Assembly (NCBI GenBank): GCA_020060765.1 | Contig: JAGUZQ010000030.1 | Span: 1 to 64,000, forward strand | Source: Planctomycetota bacterium | GTDB lineage: Bacteria > Planctomycetota > SZUA-567 | DNA: 64,000 nucleotides | Direction of reading: 5' to 3' | Shown: positions 48,075-57,284 of the stretch, piece after piece | How the letters are laid out: each line of letters starts with the position of its first letter | Numbering within the stretch: the stretch's first letter is position 1 | The notes under the pieces: model-generated | Seen by the model: the letters and a program-made list of their open reading frames with translations, nothing else | Told to the model about the DNA's origin: nothing | Database searches by the model: none | Made by a program: the position numbers and the translations under genes

Positions 48075-49976
48075 CTATCTTTTTGGCCAATGCGGTTTCG
48101 CCAGTTCCTTGAACGGCCCTTTGCGCAACGCCTCGATCTGTTCGTCAGAGAGGTAGCTCCAGAAATAGGTGAATATACCGTTGCCGTACTTGCGGCGGGT
48201 ATAGTCGACCAGCTTGCAGAAAAGCTCCGGATCGCGCGGGCCGCACTTGCCGCCTTCCCAGTCGTAGTTGCCCAGCCCCTCGATCCAGGCGTCGGGATTT
48301 TTCGAGTCTTTCCTGGCGGCGTCAAGCACTTCGATTCCGAGCCGCTTGCCGTAATCCATGACAAACGCCACGTCCATCAAATCCCGGTTTATCCAGCGCA
48401 GGGGATTGCGCCCGTTGCCGGCCAGGCCGTGGCTTTTGGTTTGGGCCGAAACGGCGCAGGAGACCACGATGCGCGGGCGGATTTTTTTAGCGCCGTCTCT
48501 TACGCGCTTTATGATATCTTCCACGCAGGCGGAACCGAATTCCGCCATGCGTTCGGAATCACGCCTGTCCTGTTTCAGGTCGCGCCCGTACATGCGCTTG
48601 TATTCCTGCGCCGCCGCGTCCGTGTCCAGCCCCGCCTGCAGGCGGATGAAATCCAGGCTGATGCCGTCAACTTCATATTTTTCCACATGTTCCAGCATGA
48701 TACCCACGATCAGGTCGCGGAATTTCGGATCATAGCCGTTGTTCCACTCCCCGTCTTTCGAGGCGAAAAATTCGGGATACGCCGCCTTCTCCTTACCGCC
48801 CATCATCACGGCAAAGGCGGAATGGATTTCCAGGCCGCGCTTGTGCGCTTCCTCCACCATGAATTGGTAGCTGTTGAAATCCGCCGGTAGTTTCTTGATG
48901 AATTCATCGTAACGTGCCGATTGCTTGAACTTGGCGCTGGCGTATTCCGTGCCCCTGCCGTGCCAGACCAGAGGCATATAAACGTTGTAGCCGGATTTTT
49001 TCAGCCGATCCAGGTTCTGGAGGATATTTTCCTTCCCGCCATAATTTATCACGTTGCCTTCGGCGAACATTACTCTGCTTTCCAATAGTGTGCCGTCCCG
49101 GTCGCGGTTTTCCTTATAAGGTTTGTCGATCGCGTCCTCCATCCAGCCTTGCGGGTTTTTGATGTCGCGGATGACGTAGCGCGGTGCCTTGGACTCGACC
49201 AGATTTTTTATCTCTTCGTCGCTCAGAGCGCGTTTATAGAAAGTCACGTCGTTGTAATAACCGTCTGCGCGGCGGCCGGTACTCAGGCAACTGCCCCGGT
49301 CACTGCCGAGATAGACCGGGGAGACTACCTTGAGACTGGGGGGCGCTTCCTTGGAGAATTTCCTGCCGCCGAGGCTGTTGCGGTAAAAGCCGATTTCGTA
49401 GGTGCCGTTCTCCTGTCGCTTCCAGGTCAGGCAGAAATGCGCCCACATTCCCGACATTTCCGCTATTTTGAAGGAGCCGTTGCCGAAAATCTGGTTGTTG
49501 AAAATTCCTACCGTGGTGCCAGCGGCGCCGGAGTCTTCCCACCAGCCCTGGCTGATGACCATATAGGAGTTGCCGCCCCTGGCGCCGTCGTCCCAGAGAT
49601 TGTCCCATTTCCACGACAGGTAGGTGTGCGAACCGCCCATCGGGTCTCCCACCGGGCGGAACCAGAAGGCGACCGTGCCTGCGTCGGGGCAGACCACGGC
49701 GCTGTCGATGATTCCCTGTCCGTCTATCCCCAGTTGCATTGCTCCTTTCCCATCGACACCTTCAGCTTTCTTGAAATCGGTTCGTCCTTCCCACTTGACG
49801 GGTACGTTGGTCTGGTTTATCTCCGGCTGGTCGTTTTCGCGGAAAGACGCGTAAAAGATCACGCTTTCGTCCGGGGCAACGGTATCGGTTTTTTCTTCCG
49901 GCTGGCAGGATATCCCTGTCAGCAGCAAGCCCGCCAGCAATCCAGCCAGGCAAATCCGGTTAAACCATTTACGCAT
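48075..49976 (-). CDS. LamG plus GHL10-type glycosidase lipoprotein
   Basis: 633 residues. AGGAGG seven to eight bases before the ATG; lipoprotein signal ending L-L-T-G-I-S-C. Residues about 35-260 form a concanavalin/LamG-like carbohydrate-binding domain (G-T-V-A-F-W-F-R-P, ending F-Y-K-R-A-L-S-D-E-E-I). Residues about 300-620 are a putative glycosyl hydrolase barrel of the GHL10/UPF0748 kind: L-K-K-S-G-Y-N-V-Y-M-P-L-V, A-H-K-R-G-L-E-I-H-S, Y-E-V-D-G-I-S-L-D-F-I-R. Likely a surface or periplasmic enzyme. It lies 48 bases downstream of fusion copy 3 on the same strand, repeating the arrangement at 5507 and 32743. Confidence 0.82.
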   Translation of the reverse strand: MRKWFNRICLAGLLAGLLLTGISCQPEEKTDTVAPDESVIFYASFRENDQPEINQTNVPVKWEGRTDFKKAEGVDGKGAMQLGIDGQGIIDSAVVCPDAGTVAFWFRPVGDPMGGSHTYLSWKWDNLWDDGARGGNSYMVISQGWWEDSGAAGTTVGIFNNQIFGNGSFKIAEMSGMWAHFCLTWKRQENGTYEIGFYRNSLGGRKFSKEAPPSLKVVSPVYLGSDRGSCLSTGRRADGYYNDVTFYKRALSDEEIKNLVESKAPRYVIRDIKNPQGWMEDAIDKPYKENRDRDGTLLESRVMFAEGNVINYGGKENILQNLDRLKKSGYNVYMPLVWHGRGTEYASAKFKQSARYDEFIKKLPADFNSYQFMVEEAHKRGLEIHSAFAVMMGGKEKAAYPEFFASKDGEWNNGYDPKFRDLIVGIMLEHVEKYEVDGISLDFIRLQAGLDTDAAAQEYKRMYGRDLKQDRRDSERMAEFGSACVEDIIKRVRDGAKKIRPRIVVSCAVSAQTKSHGLAGNGRNPLRWINRDLMDVAFVMDYGKRLGIEVLDAARKDSKNPDAWIEGLGNYDWEGGKCGPRDPELFCKLVDYTRRKYGNGIFTYFWSYLSDEQIEALRKGPFKELAKPHWPKR

Positions 49977-50024
49977 GTCATTTCCTCCTGCAGTCAGATA
50001 AAGGGAATAGGTATTAACGCCAGA

Positions 50025-51413
50025 TTATGGGTTGAAAAAGGTTGGGTTGGAGGCAACGGTGCCGACTTCGCCCGCGTTTTCCGACCTGACCGAGCCATCG
50101 ACAAACCAGAAATTCGCGCGCCCTGAGTGCCAGAAGCCTATAGTCTCGCCGTCGTCTCCCAAGTGCCACATGCGCAAATTTGAAAGCAGCTTGTTGGATT
50201 CCGAGCCGAGAAATACCCGCTGATTCTTGATGCCGCTTACCCGGCGGTGGAAACCATAATCGTAGTACTTGCCCACCACGAATTTGTTCGCGCCGTAACA
50301 GGTCGAAGTGTTTTGATAAGATGATCTGACGCCATTCGGTTCTTCCGCATTAACCCACATACTGGGATGATTGGTGCCCATTTCAGAGCCCCCGACCGGA
50401 CACCAGTAGATTTCCCAGTTCTTCAGCGAGTCGGGATAAAGATATGACGACAACAGCGAAGGCCACATTATATACCGGTTGGCGGCGGAGGTGGTGTAAT
50501 AGCAGCCCGATGGGAGCAGCCCGTTATGGTCGCTGGTGTACATGACAAAACTCAGGGCGATCTGTTTTTCGCTGCTGGCGCAGAAAATCCCCCGCGCCGT
50601 CTCCCGCGCCTTGCCCAGCATCGGCAGGAGAAGGCTGGCCAGGATTGAGAGAATCGCGATTACCACCAGCAGCTCCACCAGCGTAAACCCTGCTTTGCGG
50701 GTGTGGCTTCGCCAGTTGCCGCGAGTTTTTTCCGGGTATAAGGTCAACATCTTCTTTTCCTCCCTGTCGCTAGTCGCTAATTCATTGATAAATAAGCAGT
50801 TGCCGTTTTCCTCTCTGCCCGTCTTGTCAGTGCCGGGCTCAGTTGGCGGGATTTCCCATTTTTTTCTTCGCACTTCCTCGATTGAAACCAGTTCTTTTTT
50901 CAGCGCGTCCTCCGCGATACAGGCGAAAGCCGATTCCTTCATTAGCGGTTTTATATCACAAAGAGTTTGTATTTCAGTTGTTATGAGAAAAACCCCGTGG
51001 TCGTGACACGCCACTTTTTTCATTCGGCGTTTATGGATTTCGCATTCGACCGGGTATTCTTTCCGGAACTGGCCGCCGACGGAAAAGTGAACTTTTTCCG
51101 GCAGCTCCAACAATAATTTATAATAAAACAAGGCAGAGTAATGACTTATCACCGCCTGCGGCTTGCCGTCATTGGCGCGGCTCCAGAGCGACCAGCGGGT
51201 GAAAAGCGATTCAATTGTGTCTGGATAACCAGGCAGGCGGAACAGGCCACGGTCGATTTTATCCCAATGTCCGCGAGAGCAATGATAGGTGTAGCTGCGA
51301 AAAAATCCTGCTTCATCTGCCTGCGGGGCAGTGAAATAGCCATACTGGCTGTCGGCAACCTGCTTCAGCCTGAGGTAATTTTCACCACTTCCCCACAGAT
51401 TTTCAGGTATCAT
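50025..51413 (-). CDS. AbiEi-antitoxin-like domain fused to pseudopilin, copy 3
   Basis: 462 residues. AbiEi-like part: [47 protein letters not shown] and I-Q-T-L-C-D-I. The linker is longer and polar. Then [15 protein letters not shown] (about 240-262), pseudopilin body and W-H-S-G-R-A...F-V-D-G-S-V. An internal ATG at 50750 has AGGGAGG (50759-50765) eight bases upstream and would yield a pilin with a 21-residue leader, while the outer ATG has only a weak site. A TTGACA/TATTCT promoter lies 61-89 bases upstream of the outer start. It precedes the LamG-GHL10 lipoprotein. Confidence 0.8.
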   Translation of the reverse strand: MIPENLWGSGENYLRLKQVADSQYGYFTAPQADEAGFFRSYTYHCSRGHWDKIDRGLFRLPGYPDTIESLFTRWSLWSRANDGKPQAVISHYSALFYYKLLLELPEKVHFSVGGQFRKEYPVECEIHKRRMKKVACHDHGVFLITTEIQTLCDIKPLMKESAFACIAEDALKKELVSIEEVRRKKWEIPPTEPGTDKTGREENGNCLFINELATSDREEKKMLTLYPEKTRGNWRSHTRKAGFTLVELLVVIAILSILASLLLPMLGKARETARGIFCASSEKQIALSFVMYTSDHNGLLPSGCYYTTSAANRYIMWPSLLSSYLYPDSLKNWEIYWCPVGGSEMGTNHPSMWVNAEEPNGVRSSYQNTSTCYGANKFVVGKYYDYGFHRRVSGIKNQRVFLGSESNKLLSNLRMWHLGDDGETIGFWHSGRANFWFVDGSVRSENAGEVGTVASNPTFFNP

Positions 51414-51473
51414 TCTGTCAGCCCGTTAAATTTACCCAAGCAGTCATTTATTTCATATGCCTGTGGAATAATT

Positions 51474-51502
51474 GACAGAATACAACATAGAAACCGCTTG
51501 TC
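51474..51502 (-). promoter_or_regulatory. Sigma70-type promoter of fusion copy 3
   Basis: Minus strand TTGACA (51502-51497) and TATTCT (about 51480-51475) separated by 16 bases, a good consensus match, in the right place for the gene starting at 51413. Confidence 0.55.
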
Positions 51503-51542
51503 AAAGTTTTTATTTTAATTTATACGCCATTTTTCTTGGCAT

Positions 51543-51608
51543 TTTTTAATAAATGTAGTTTTTGCGGTTCATTCTTGGTGTATATTTTTAATAAATGCGG
51601 GTTTTGCG
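51543..51608. repeat. Tandem 24-base direct repeats upstream of copy 3
   Basis: Two 24-base repeats at 51543-51566 and 51585-51608 agree at 21 positions (both start TTTTTAATAAATG and end TTTTGCG) and are offset by 42 bases, about four helical turns. They lie upstream of the promoter at 51474-51502 and may be activator binding sites. Confidence 0.5.
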
Positions 51609-51715
51609 CTTACCCTGCCTTTGCTATGATTATTTATGTTTTGTGTTGGAGTGTGTAATCAGGATAACTAATTACATAAAAACAATGAGGTGAAAGGGGA
51701 AGCCAGTTGCTTGAT

Positions 51716-51750
51716 AATAAAAAAAAGACCGCAGCTTTCGCCGCGGCCTT
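51716..51750 (-). terminator. Terminator of the sulfatase operon
   Basis: Minus strand hairpin with arms AAGGCCGC and GCGGTCTT (one G-T pair) followed by a run of T, 20 bases after the sulfatase stop at 51770. Confidence 0.8.
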
Positions 51751-51769
51751 ATCTCTATTTTCTTTTCCT

Positions 51770-53137
51770 CTACCAGACTTTTGGGGGCTTGATCTCTGCT
51801 TCCGGTTCATTCACCTCCCGCATATGTTTCAGCAGGCGCGTGCGCATCTCGTCCCTGATCGCCGCCAGGGCGGGGTCTTGGATCAGGTTTCGGGTTTCGT
51901 GAGGGTCGGTGGCCAGGTCGTAGAGAAATGCCTCATGATAGATTAGGCTGAAAGGCTGATTGCCGTTGATTTCCTTGGGCGCGGCGACGCAATATTTCCA
52001 TTTGTGCGTGCGCACCGCCCGGCCGATGCCGCTTTCACTGATCTGGATATAAACGTCGTCCGGCCAGTTTTCAACTTTGCCTTTGGCCAGATCGTGCAGA
52101 CTGTTTCCTCTCATGCCTGGCAGAAGCTGGGCGTCAGCCGCTTGCAGCACCGTTCGCGGGACGTCGACCGTGCTGGTCAGTTCCTTCACCCTCTTGCCGC
52201 CGGTGAAGCCGGGGCCGTTGATGATAAGCGGGATGCGGGTACAGCCGTCGTGGCAGGAGCGTTTATATTCGGCGTTGCGGGTGCGGAAATGGGTGCCGTG
52301 GTCGCTGGTGTAGATTATCAGAGTGTTGTCGTCGATGCCCATTTCCTTGAACTTCTGCCGGAAACGACCGAGGGAATTATCCAGCGCATTACAGCAACCG
52401 AGATAGTCCGGGTAGTTGTAGCGCCAGTCGCCGCCAGCTCCTTGCAGATCGCCCGGCGCCTTGTAGCCACGCCATTTTTCCTTTGAGCCGTAAGGGCCTT
52501 CGTAACACTCGTGGTCGTTCTGGTGGTGCGGTTCCAGAAAGCTGATGAAGAGGAAAAAAGGCTTGTCGGAGTTTTCCCGCTGGTTGTCGAGATATTCCAT
52601 CGCCCAGTCGGTCAGCACGTCGACCCGGTAACGCCCGGCCGGGAATGACCTTTTGTTGCCGTCGTTGTCCCAGACATGCCCGTCGTAGCTGTGGCTGGTA
52701 TGCTCCAGCGCGTCTGCCGCCAGCCAGTAGTCGTAACCGCCGCGCCTGTCCCCGGGCACGCTGCGCTCGCTGAAGACTATGTCTGGCTCTCGTTCGGGAT
52801 AGGTTCTGGTCGAGGCCAGGTGCCACTTGCCGATGTAGGCGGTGTCGTACCCCGCCTTCTTCATGGCATTGGCAACAGTGTGTTCGTTCTGGGGCAGGGC
52901 GATACTGTTGCGGAATACGCCCAGTTCGGTCGCGTATTTGCCGCCCTGCAGGCAGGCGCGCGCCGGGCCGCAGACCGGCTGGCAGGTAAAGCTGTTTTCA
53001 AACATTACGCCTTGCCGCGCCATTTCGTCGAGGTTGGGAGTGACGGGCAATTCCTGTCCGTAGCAACCGCAGGTGTCCCATCTCTGCTGGTCGGAGAAAA
53101 AAAACAGGATATTCGGTTTTTTCTTTTTGGCGCTCAT
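51770..53137 (-). CDS. Type I sulfatase (formylglycine-dependent), 1
   Basis: 455 residues. AAAGGAG before the ATG. Sulfatase signature: metal site F-F-S-D-Q-Q near 15 and C-G-P-A-R at 56-60, where Cys56 would be turned into formylglycine; then G-K-W-H-L near 102 and I-Y-T-S-D-H-G-T-H-F near 286. No signal peptide is evident. S1-family sulfatases remove sulfate esters from host or algal polysaccharides. It is coexpressed with a second sulfatase 10 bases upstream and with an IclR regulator. An anaerobic maturase (anSME) is not in the window. Confidence 0.92.
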   Translation of the reverse strand: MSAKKKKPNILFFFSDQQRWDTCGCYGQELPVTPNLDEMARQGVMFENSFTCQPVCGPARACLQGGKYATELGVFRNSIALPQNEHTVANAMKKAGYDTAYIGKWHLASTRTYPEREPDIVFSERSVPGDRRGGYDYWLAADALEHTSHSYDGHVWDNDGNKRSFPAGRYRVDVLTDWAMEYLDNQRENSDKPFFLFISFLEPHHQNDHECYEGPYGSKEKWRGYKAPGDLQGAGGDWRYNYPDYLGCCNALDNSLGRFRQKFKEMGIDDNTLIIYTSDHGTHFRTRNAEYKRSCHDGCTRIPLIINGPGFTGGKRVKELTSTVDVPRTVLQAADAQLLPGMRGNSLHDLAKGKVENWPDDVYIQISESGIGRAVRTHKWKYCVAAPKEINGNQPFSLIYHEAFLYDLATDPHETRNLIQDPALAAIRDEMRTRLLKHMREVNEPEAEIKPPKVW

Positions 53138-53147
53138 GCTTCTCCTT

Positions 53148-54608
53148 TCAATAGTCCGCCACTCTCAGGCCGGCTTCCAGCAGGATTGAGTTGGCAGCTC
53201 CACTAATTCCCGCAACTAGTTTTCCATCTTTCACAAAACCCTCTTCCCGCGTTTCCAATTCGTGGACCAGTTTTTGCCGCCATTCTGCCAGCAGTCCCGG
53301 CTGCGAGGGAGCCAGGTTGCGCGTCTCCTGCGGGTCGTTCGCCAGATCGAACAGCAGTTCCTCGCCGTCCAGGCTGTACCAGAGGTATTTGATTTTTCCA
53401 TCGGTCAGCCACTGTGCCGAGCCTCTGAGATGACCGTGCTCTCCGTGGACGTATTCGCGCCAGGAAACAGTCTCACCCTTGCAGAAGGGCAGGAAACTTT
53501 TTCCCTCGACCTTTGCCGGGATATCAATGCCGGCGATATCGCAGATGGTGGGAAAAATATCGCGCATCTCCACGGGAATGTCGGAGGTGAAATTCAGTTT
53601 CCCTTCATAACCGAGCGGGAACCGTACGATCAGCGGCACGCCGGCGCTGCCCTCCAGTCCTATGCCCTTGGCCACCCTGTTGTGGTCATAGAGCATGTCG
53701 CCGTGGTCGGAGGTGAAGATGATCCAAGTGTTTTCCAACACGCGGTGATCGTACAGGCTTTGTATGATCCGGTTGACCTGGTGGTCGATGAAGGTAAGCT
53801 GCGCGTAATATGCCCGGCGCGCGCGATCTATTTCATAAGCGGACAGTTTGCACGGGCTGTCGAAGCCGCGCATTTCCTGCATGGATTCCGGCGCCCAGTC
53901 CCCCAGGGGCAGAGGCGGCAGTTCCTTGTCTTTATACAGATCCAGATAGGCCTGCGGCGGGTCAAGCGGCGGGTGCGGGCGGTGGAAGGAGGAGTAGAGG
54001 AAAAACGGTTTTGACGGATCGCGCCTGCGCAGGAAATCGACCGCCTGTGTCGCCACCCAGGCGGATGGGTGTTCCATGATATCGTAACACCAGGGGCTGA
54101 CCACATAGCCGTTGCAGGCGATGCCGGTGTCAATGTAATCGACCTCCACCCCCCTCCTTTCCCGCAGCCAGGGGAGATAATCGTCGATCAGGTGGTGGTT
54201 GTCATTATTCCGGCGGGCGCGGTGCAGCATGCCGTCGTGGAGAATCACGTTGTGGAAACCGATCAGGTTGCGCTCGGGATAGACGTGCATCTTGCCCACC
54301 GCCTGCGTGTGGTAACCGGCGGCGGACAGCGTCCCGGCCAGGGTGGTGTCGTAGTCCCAATGCACGCCGTCGCGGTAGCCCACCCGCCCGTGCGAGCGCT
54401 GGGTCATTCCCGTCCAGAGCGAAGCGCGCGAGGCGATGCAGGAAGGCACTGCCGCGTAGGCGTTGGAGAAATTCATCCCCATCTGGCGAAACAGATCGAG
54501 GTGCGGCGTTTCCACCGTCGGATGTCCCTCGCATCCCAGGCAGTCGCCGCGCCATTGGTCGACGTGAATCAGGACAATGTTCGGCCTGTCCACTTTAGCT
54601 TCCGTCAT
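53148..54608 (-). CDS. Type I sulfatase (formylglycine-dependent), 2
   Basis: 486 residues from M-T-E-A-K-V-D-R-P-N (AGAGGAG eight bases upstream); a GTG two codons earlier is less well placed. Signature: I-H-V-D-Q-W near 14, C-I-A-S-R at 57-61 with Cys57 as formylglycine precursor (Ala rather than Pro at the third position), G-K-M-H-V-Y, and I-F-T-S-D-H-G-D-M-L near 300. Related to choline- and heparan-type sulfatases in layout, but the substrate is not decidable. It is first of the sulfatase pair and follows an IclR gene after 121 bases. Confidence 0.92.
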   Translation of the reverse strand: MTEAKVDRPNIVLIHVDQWRGDCLGCEGHPTVETPHLDLFRQMGMNFSNAYAAVPSCIASRASLWTGMTQRSHGRVGYRDGVHWDYDTTLAGTLSAAGYHTQAVGKMHVYPERNLIGFHNVILHDGMLHRARRNNDNHHLIDDYLPWLRERRGVEVDYIDTGIACNGYVVSPWCYDIMEHPSAWVATQAVDFLRRRDPSKPFFLYSSFHRPHPPLDPPQAYLDLYKDKELPPLPLGDWAPESMQEMRGFDSPCKLSAYEIDRARRAYYAQLTFIDHQVNRIIQSLYDHRVLENTWIIFTSDHGDMLYDHNRVAKGIGLEGSAGVPLIVRFPLGYEGKLNFTSDIPVEMRDIFPTICDIAGIDIPAKVEGKSFLPFCKGETVSWREYVHGEHGHLRGSAQWLTDGKIKYLWYSLDGEELLFDLANDPQETRNLAPSQPGLLAEWRQKLVHELETREEGFVKDGKLVAGISGAANSILLEAGLRVADY

Positions 54609-54729
54609 GAGCACAACTCCTCTGATAAAAGGGAGAGAATATTATCGCATTGTGTTTGCCCTGTTTTTCAGGGCGCGTTTTTCTTTTTAAATGTAAAAAC
54701 TTTTGCAATGACAATAGACGAGAGATCAA

Positions 54730-55449
54730 TCATGCTCCGACAAGTTGCGAAAGCCTAGCCGCCTTGCCGCGCACAACCTCGGCGAGTCGCGCCAGTTCTT
54801 CTGCCGAAAGCTTGAGGTCGGCGATGGAAACACCAATCACGCCCCGCAATTTCCCGCCTGCCATAATCCCTGCGCCCAGGCGCAACCCCTTGTCCTGCCA
54901 GCGAATGAATTTTTCATCTTTCGCCTGCTTGAGGATTTGCCTGAGTTTGTCTTCCGGCTCGGGCAGGTTCGCGGCGTGAAGCGCCAGCATCCCGTCAATC
55001 GTTTCCGCGTTTTGGAACGCCAGCGCCAGAATAGCAAAGCCGTTGTGGAAGATGCTGCAATTTTTCGCGCCTATCGCCAGATAATGGAACGATCCGGCGA
55101 CTTCCTTTTTTGCCAGGAAAATAATCCCGTCCCGCTCCCATTCCACGTAGGCGCTTGATTCGCCGGAAATTTCCGCCAGCTCGTCAACTTCCGGCTGGAT
55201 CAGGTCAAGGTAATTGACCGAGGAAGACAATATACTGCCCGCGCAGCGGAACAGCTTTCCCGGCCGATACAAACCGAGGGCACACTTTTCAACCCAGTTC
55301 TCCTCCCCCATCACCCGAAGCAGGCGCGACAGCGAAGGCGCCGCCATGTCATCCAAAAGCCGCCGCAACTGGTTAAAGGCGCGCGGTTCTTCAGCTAGTA
55401 TTTTCAGAATCCGCAAAGCCTGCCTGATGCCGGTAGAATCGTTTTTCAC
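54730..55449 (-). CDS. IclR-family regulator of the sulfatase pair
   Basis: 239 residues, GTG start with GGGAG upstream at longer spacing. Winged helix (F-N-Q-L-R-R-L-L-D-D-M-A-A-P-S-L-S-R-L-L) and effector domain (I-F-L-A-K-K-E-V-A-G, F-H-N-G-F-A-I-L-A-L, G-V-I-G-V-S-I). It precedes both sulfatase genes on the same strand, so it is probably autoregulated and controls them according to a released sugar. An inverted repeat with GCCCTG/CAGGGC arms lies between it and the sulfatase start (about 54659-54675). Confidence 0.88.
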   Translation of the reverse strand: MKNDSTGIRQALRILKILAEEPRAFNQLRRLLDDMAAPSLSRLLRVMGEENWVEKCALGLYRPGKLFRCAGSILSSSVNYLDLIQPEVDELAEISGESSAYVEWERDGIIFLAKKEVAGSFHYLAIGAKNCSIFHNGFAILALAFQNAETIDGMLALHAANLPEPEDKLRQILKQAKDEKFIRWQDKGLRLGAGIMAGGKLRGVIGVSIADLKLSAEELARLAEVVRGKAARLSQLVGA

Positions 55450-55527
55450 TTCCAGGTATCTCCCGTATTACTTACAGGTATTATATAGCAAATCTTGGCG
55501 GTTGTCAAATTTTCCGCGATTTTCCGA

Positions 55528-55555
55528 TAAAAAAACCTGCCGGGAAGGCAGGTCG
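55528..55555 (-). terminator. Terminator of the epimerase gene
   Basis: Minus strand ACCTGCC and GGCAGGT arms with TTCCC loop, followed by a long T-run, about 32 bases after the stop at 55587. Confidence 0.8.
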
Positions 55556-55586
55556 GTTCTGTCGCCAGAAAGAATCTTCCGCTGTT

Positions 55587-56429
55587 CTATCTGTTGAATA
55601 GTTTTCGGATAAATGCCAGTCCCTGCCGCAGAAACTCGTCTTCGTTGGGATAGAACGGCCGCCAGCAGGAGGCAGCCGCTTTTATCGCCTGATTGTCCTG
55701 GTTGAAAGTTTCCAGCACCGCCCACTGGTCATAGCCTGTGCGTTTTACCGCCTCGGCTATTTCCCGCCAATGCACCTGGCCGGTGCCGGGGATGCCACGA
55801 TCGTTTTCGCTGCAATGGAAATGCGCGAACACTTCGGCACCAGCCGCCACAGCCGAGGCAGAGTCTTTTTCCTCTATGTGCAGGTGAAACGTATCCAGCA
55901 GCAAGGCCGCATTCGGGCTGTCCAGTTGCCGACAGAAGTCAATCCCCTGCGCCACTGTATTGATGAGGTTGGTCTCAAACCGGTTGATAGGCTCAAAACC
56001 GAGCACCACTCCGGCCTCTTGCGCCTCCTTCAACAGCGGCTTCAGGGCGGCGGCGGTTTCGGCGCGCTGCTGTTCCAGCGGTATCGACTCGTCGAAATCT
56101 CCCACCGCCTTGTACAAAGGGCCGACCCAGACCTTAGCGCCCAGCCCGGCCACGACCTTTATTCCATCCGAGATATATTTGATCGCGCCAGCCTGCGCGC
56201 GCGCCGTGCCTTGGTAAAACCTGGTTCCCGGCGGAAGCGCCCCGGAACAGGTCAGCTCCAGCCCGGCCTGGCGCGCCGCTTCGCCGATGCCGCGGACGTC
56301 GACCTTCCCCGGCTCGAATACCGGCACTTCTATACCGTCAAACCCCAGTTGTTTGAATCCCGGAAAAAGCGCTTGTATTTTCGAACCGATCACATCCCCG
56401 AACAGCATGAGATTAAAACCGTATTTCAT
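55587..56429 (-). CDS. D-tagatose/D-psicose 3-epimerase-like TIM-barrel enzyme
   Basis: 280 residues. The expected metal ligands are visible in order: Glu in F-E-P-I-N-R-F-E near 145, Asp in L-L-L-D-T-F-H-L-H-I-E-E near 178, His in A-H-F-H-C-S-E-N-D, and Glu in A-V-L-E-T-F near 240. These match ketose 3-epimerases and hydroxypyruvate isomerases. Cytoplasmic. It carries its own terminator and lies between rpsD and the sulfatase-IclR unit, so it may be a single transcript. The specific ketose is not readable. Confidence 0.85.
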   Translation of the reverse strand: MKYGFNLMLFGDVIGSKIQALFPGFKQLGFDGIEVPVFEPGKVDVRGIGEAARQAGLELTCSGALPPGTRFYQGTARAQAGAIKYISDGIKVVAGLGAKVWVGPLYKAVGDFDESIPLEQQRAETAAALKPLLKEAQEAGVVLGFEPINRFETNLINTVAQGIDFCRQLDSPNAALLLDTFHLHIEEKDSASAVAAGAEVFAHFHCSENDRGIPGTGQVHWREIAEAVKRTGYDQWAVLETFNQDNQAIKAAASCWRPFYPNEDEFLRQGLAFIRKLFNR

Positions 56430-56458
56430 GGCAATTCTCCGTCAATTCGTCCGCGTAC

Positions 56459-56493
56459 CCGAAAAAAACGCCCCGCGGGCAAGCGCGGGGCGG
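56459..56493 (-). terminator. Terminator of rpsD
   Basis: Minus strand CGCCCCGC and GCGGGGCG arms followed by seven T, starting about 24 bases after the rpsD stop. Confidence 0.85.
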
Positions 56494-56516
56494 GGATAAT
56501 TCGAGGGGGCGCATTA

Positions 56517-57116
56517 TCAGCGGCTGTAGAATTCCACGACCAGCTGCTCTTCCACCGGCAGGCGCACGTCCTGACGCACCGGGAAGCGCACGATCTTCGC
56601 CGTCATCGACTTGGCGTCGACCGCGATCCAGTCCGGCGCGTCGTAACCCGACTTGGCGGCCAGGGTGTCTTGCACCAGCTTGCGCGGGCCGACTTTGTCG
56701 ACGAAGGTAATCGTGTCGCCAGTGCTGACCATGGCGCTGGCGATGTCGATCTTGGCACCGTTCACGCGGACGTGGCCGTGGTTGACCAACTGCCGGGCAC
56801 CGGCGCGCGAGGAGGCGAAGCCGGCCGAAAACACCACGTTATCCAGGCGGCGTTCGCACAATACCAGGAAGTGTTCGCCGGTGTTGCCCTTGATGGCGCG
56901 CGCCTGGTCGAAAGCCTTTCCCATCTGCCGTTCGCGCATGCCGTAATAGTGCATGACCTTCTGCTTTTCCTGCAGGCGGCGGCCGTATTCAGACTTCTTG
57001 CGCTGGAATCCCACCGATTCACGGCGCAGAAGAGCTTTTTCCACATTGGTATTCTCGAAAACCAAAAGTCCCAGGCGGCGACAGATTTTGGCTCGCGGTC
57101 CGGTAAAACGACCCAT
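56517..57116 (-). CDS. rpsD: 30S ribosomal protein S4
   Basis: 199 residues from M-G-R-F-T-G-P-R-A-K-I-C-R-R (AGGAG eight bases upstream); 13 upstream codons in frame are discarded. S4 N-domain, then S4 RNA-binding fold (R-L-D-N-V-V-F-S-A-G-F-A-S-S, A-R-Q-L-V-N-H-G-H-V-R-V-N-G) near 90-130. It lacks the N-terminal zinc cysteines, so it is a zinc-free type. The gene is outside the usual alpha operon with rpoA, standing alone with its own terminator. S4 nucleates 16S rRNA folding and can control its own mRNA. Confidence 0.95.
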   Translation of the reverse strand: MGRFTGPRAKICRRLGLLVFENTNVEKALLRRESVGFQRKKSEYGRRLQEKQKVMHYYGMRERQMGKAFDQARAIKGNTGEHFLVLCERRLDNVVFSAGFASSRAGARQLVNHGHVRVNGAKIDIASAMVSTGDTITFVDKVGPRKLVQDTLAAKSGYDAPDWIAVDAKSMTAKIVRFPVRQDVRLPVEEQLVVEFYSR

Positions 57117-57202
57117 GCTCTCAACTCCTATGATTAATGTCGGCTTCAGATACATTTCCCGTTCGCAAAGGCGCGAACTATGGGGAAACCCTAAACAAAC
57201 CT

Positions 57203-57220
57203 CCCCGGCTGCTACCGGGG
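57203..57220 (-). terminator. Hairpin between the GT-C gene and rpsD
   Basis: Arms CCCCGG and CCGGGG with six-base loop, followed on the minus strand by AGGTTTGTTT. It lies 65 bases after the upstream gene stop and about 87 bases before the rpsD start. It may end the upstream transcript or be an S4 autoregulatory leader element. Confidence 0.45.
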
Positions 57221-57284
57221 AAAGGGAATACTCTATAGCATAAACCTTTTCCCGTCAACCAAAATCCCGAAGAAAATTATTGTT

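Noticed and set aside
51543-51608. Possible CRISPR array
   Set aside because: Only two repeats with an 18-base gap, no further units and no cas genes.
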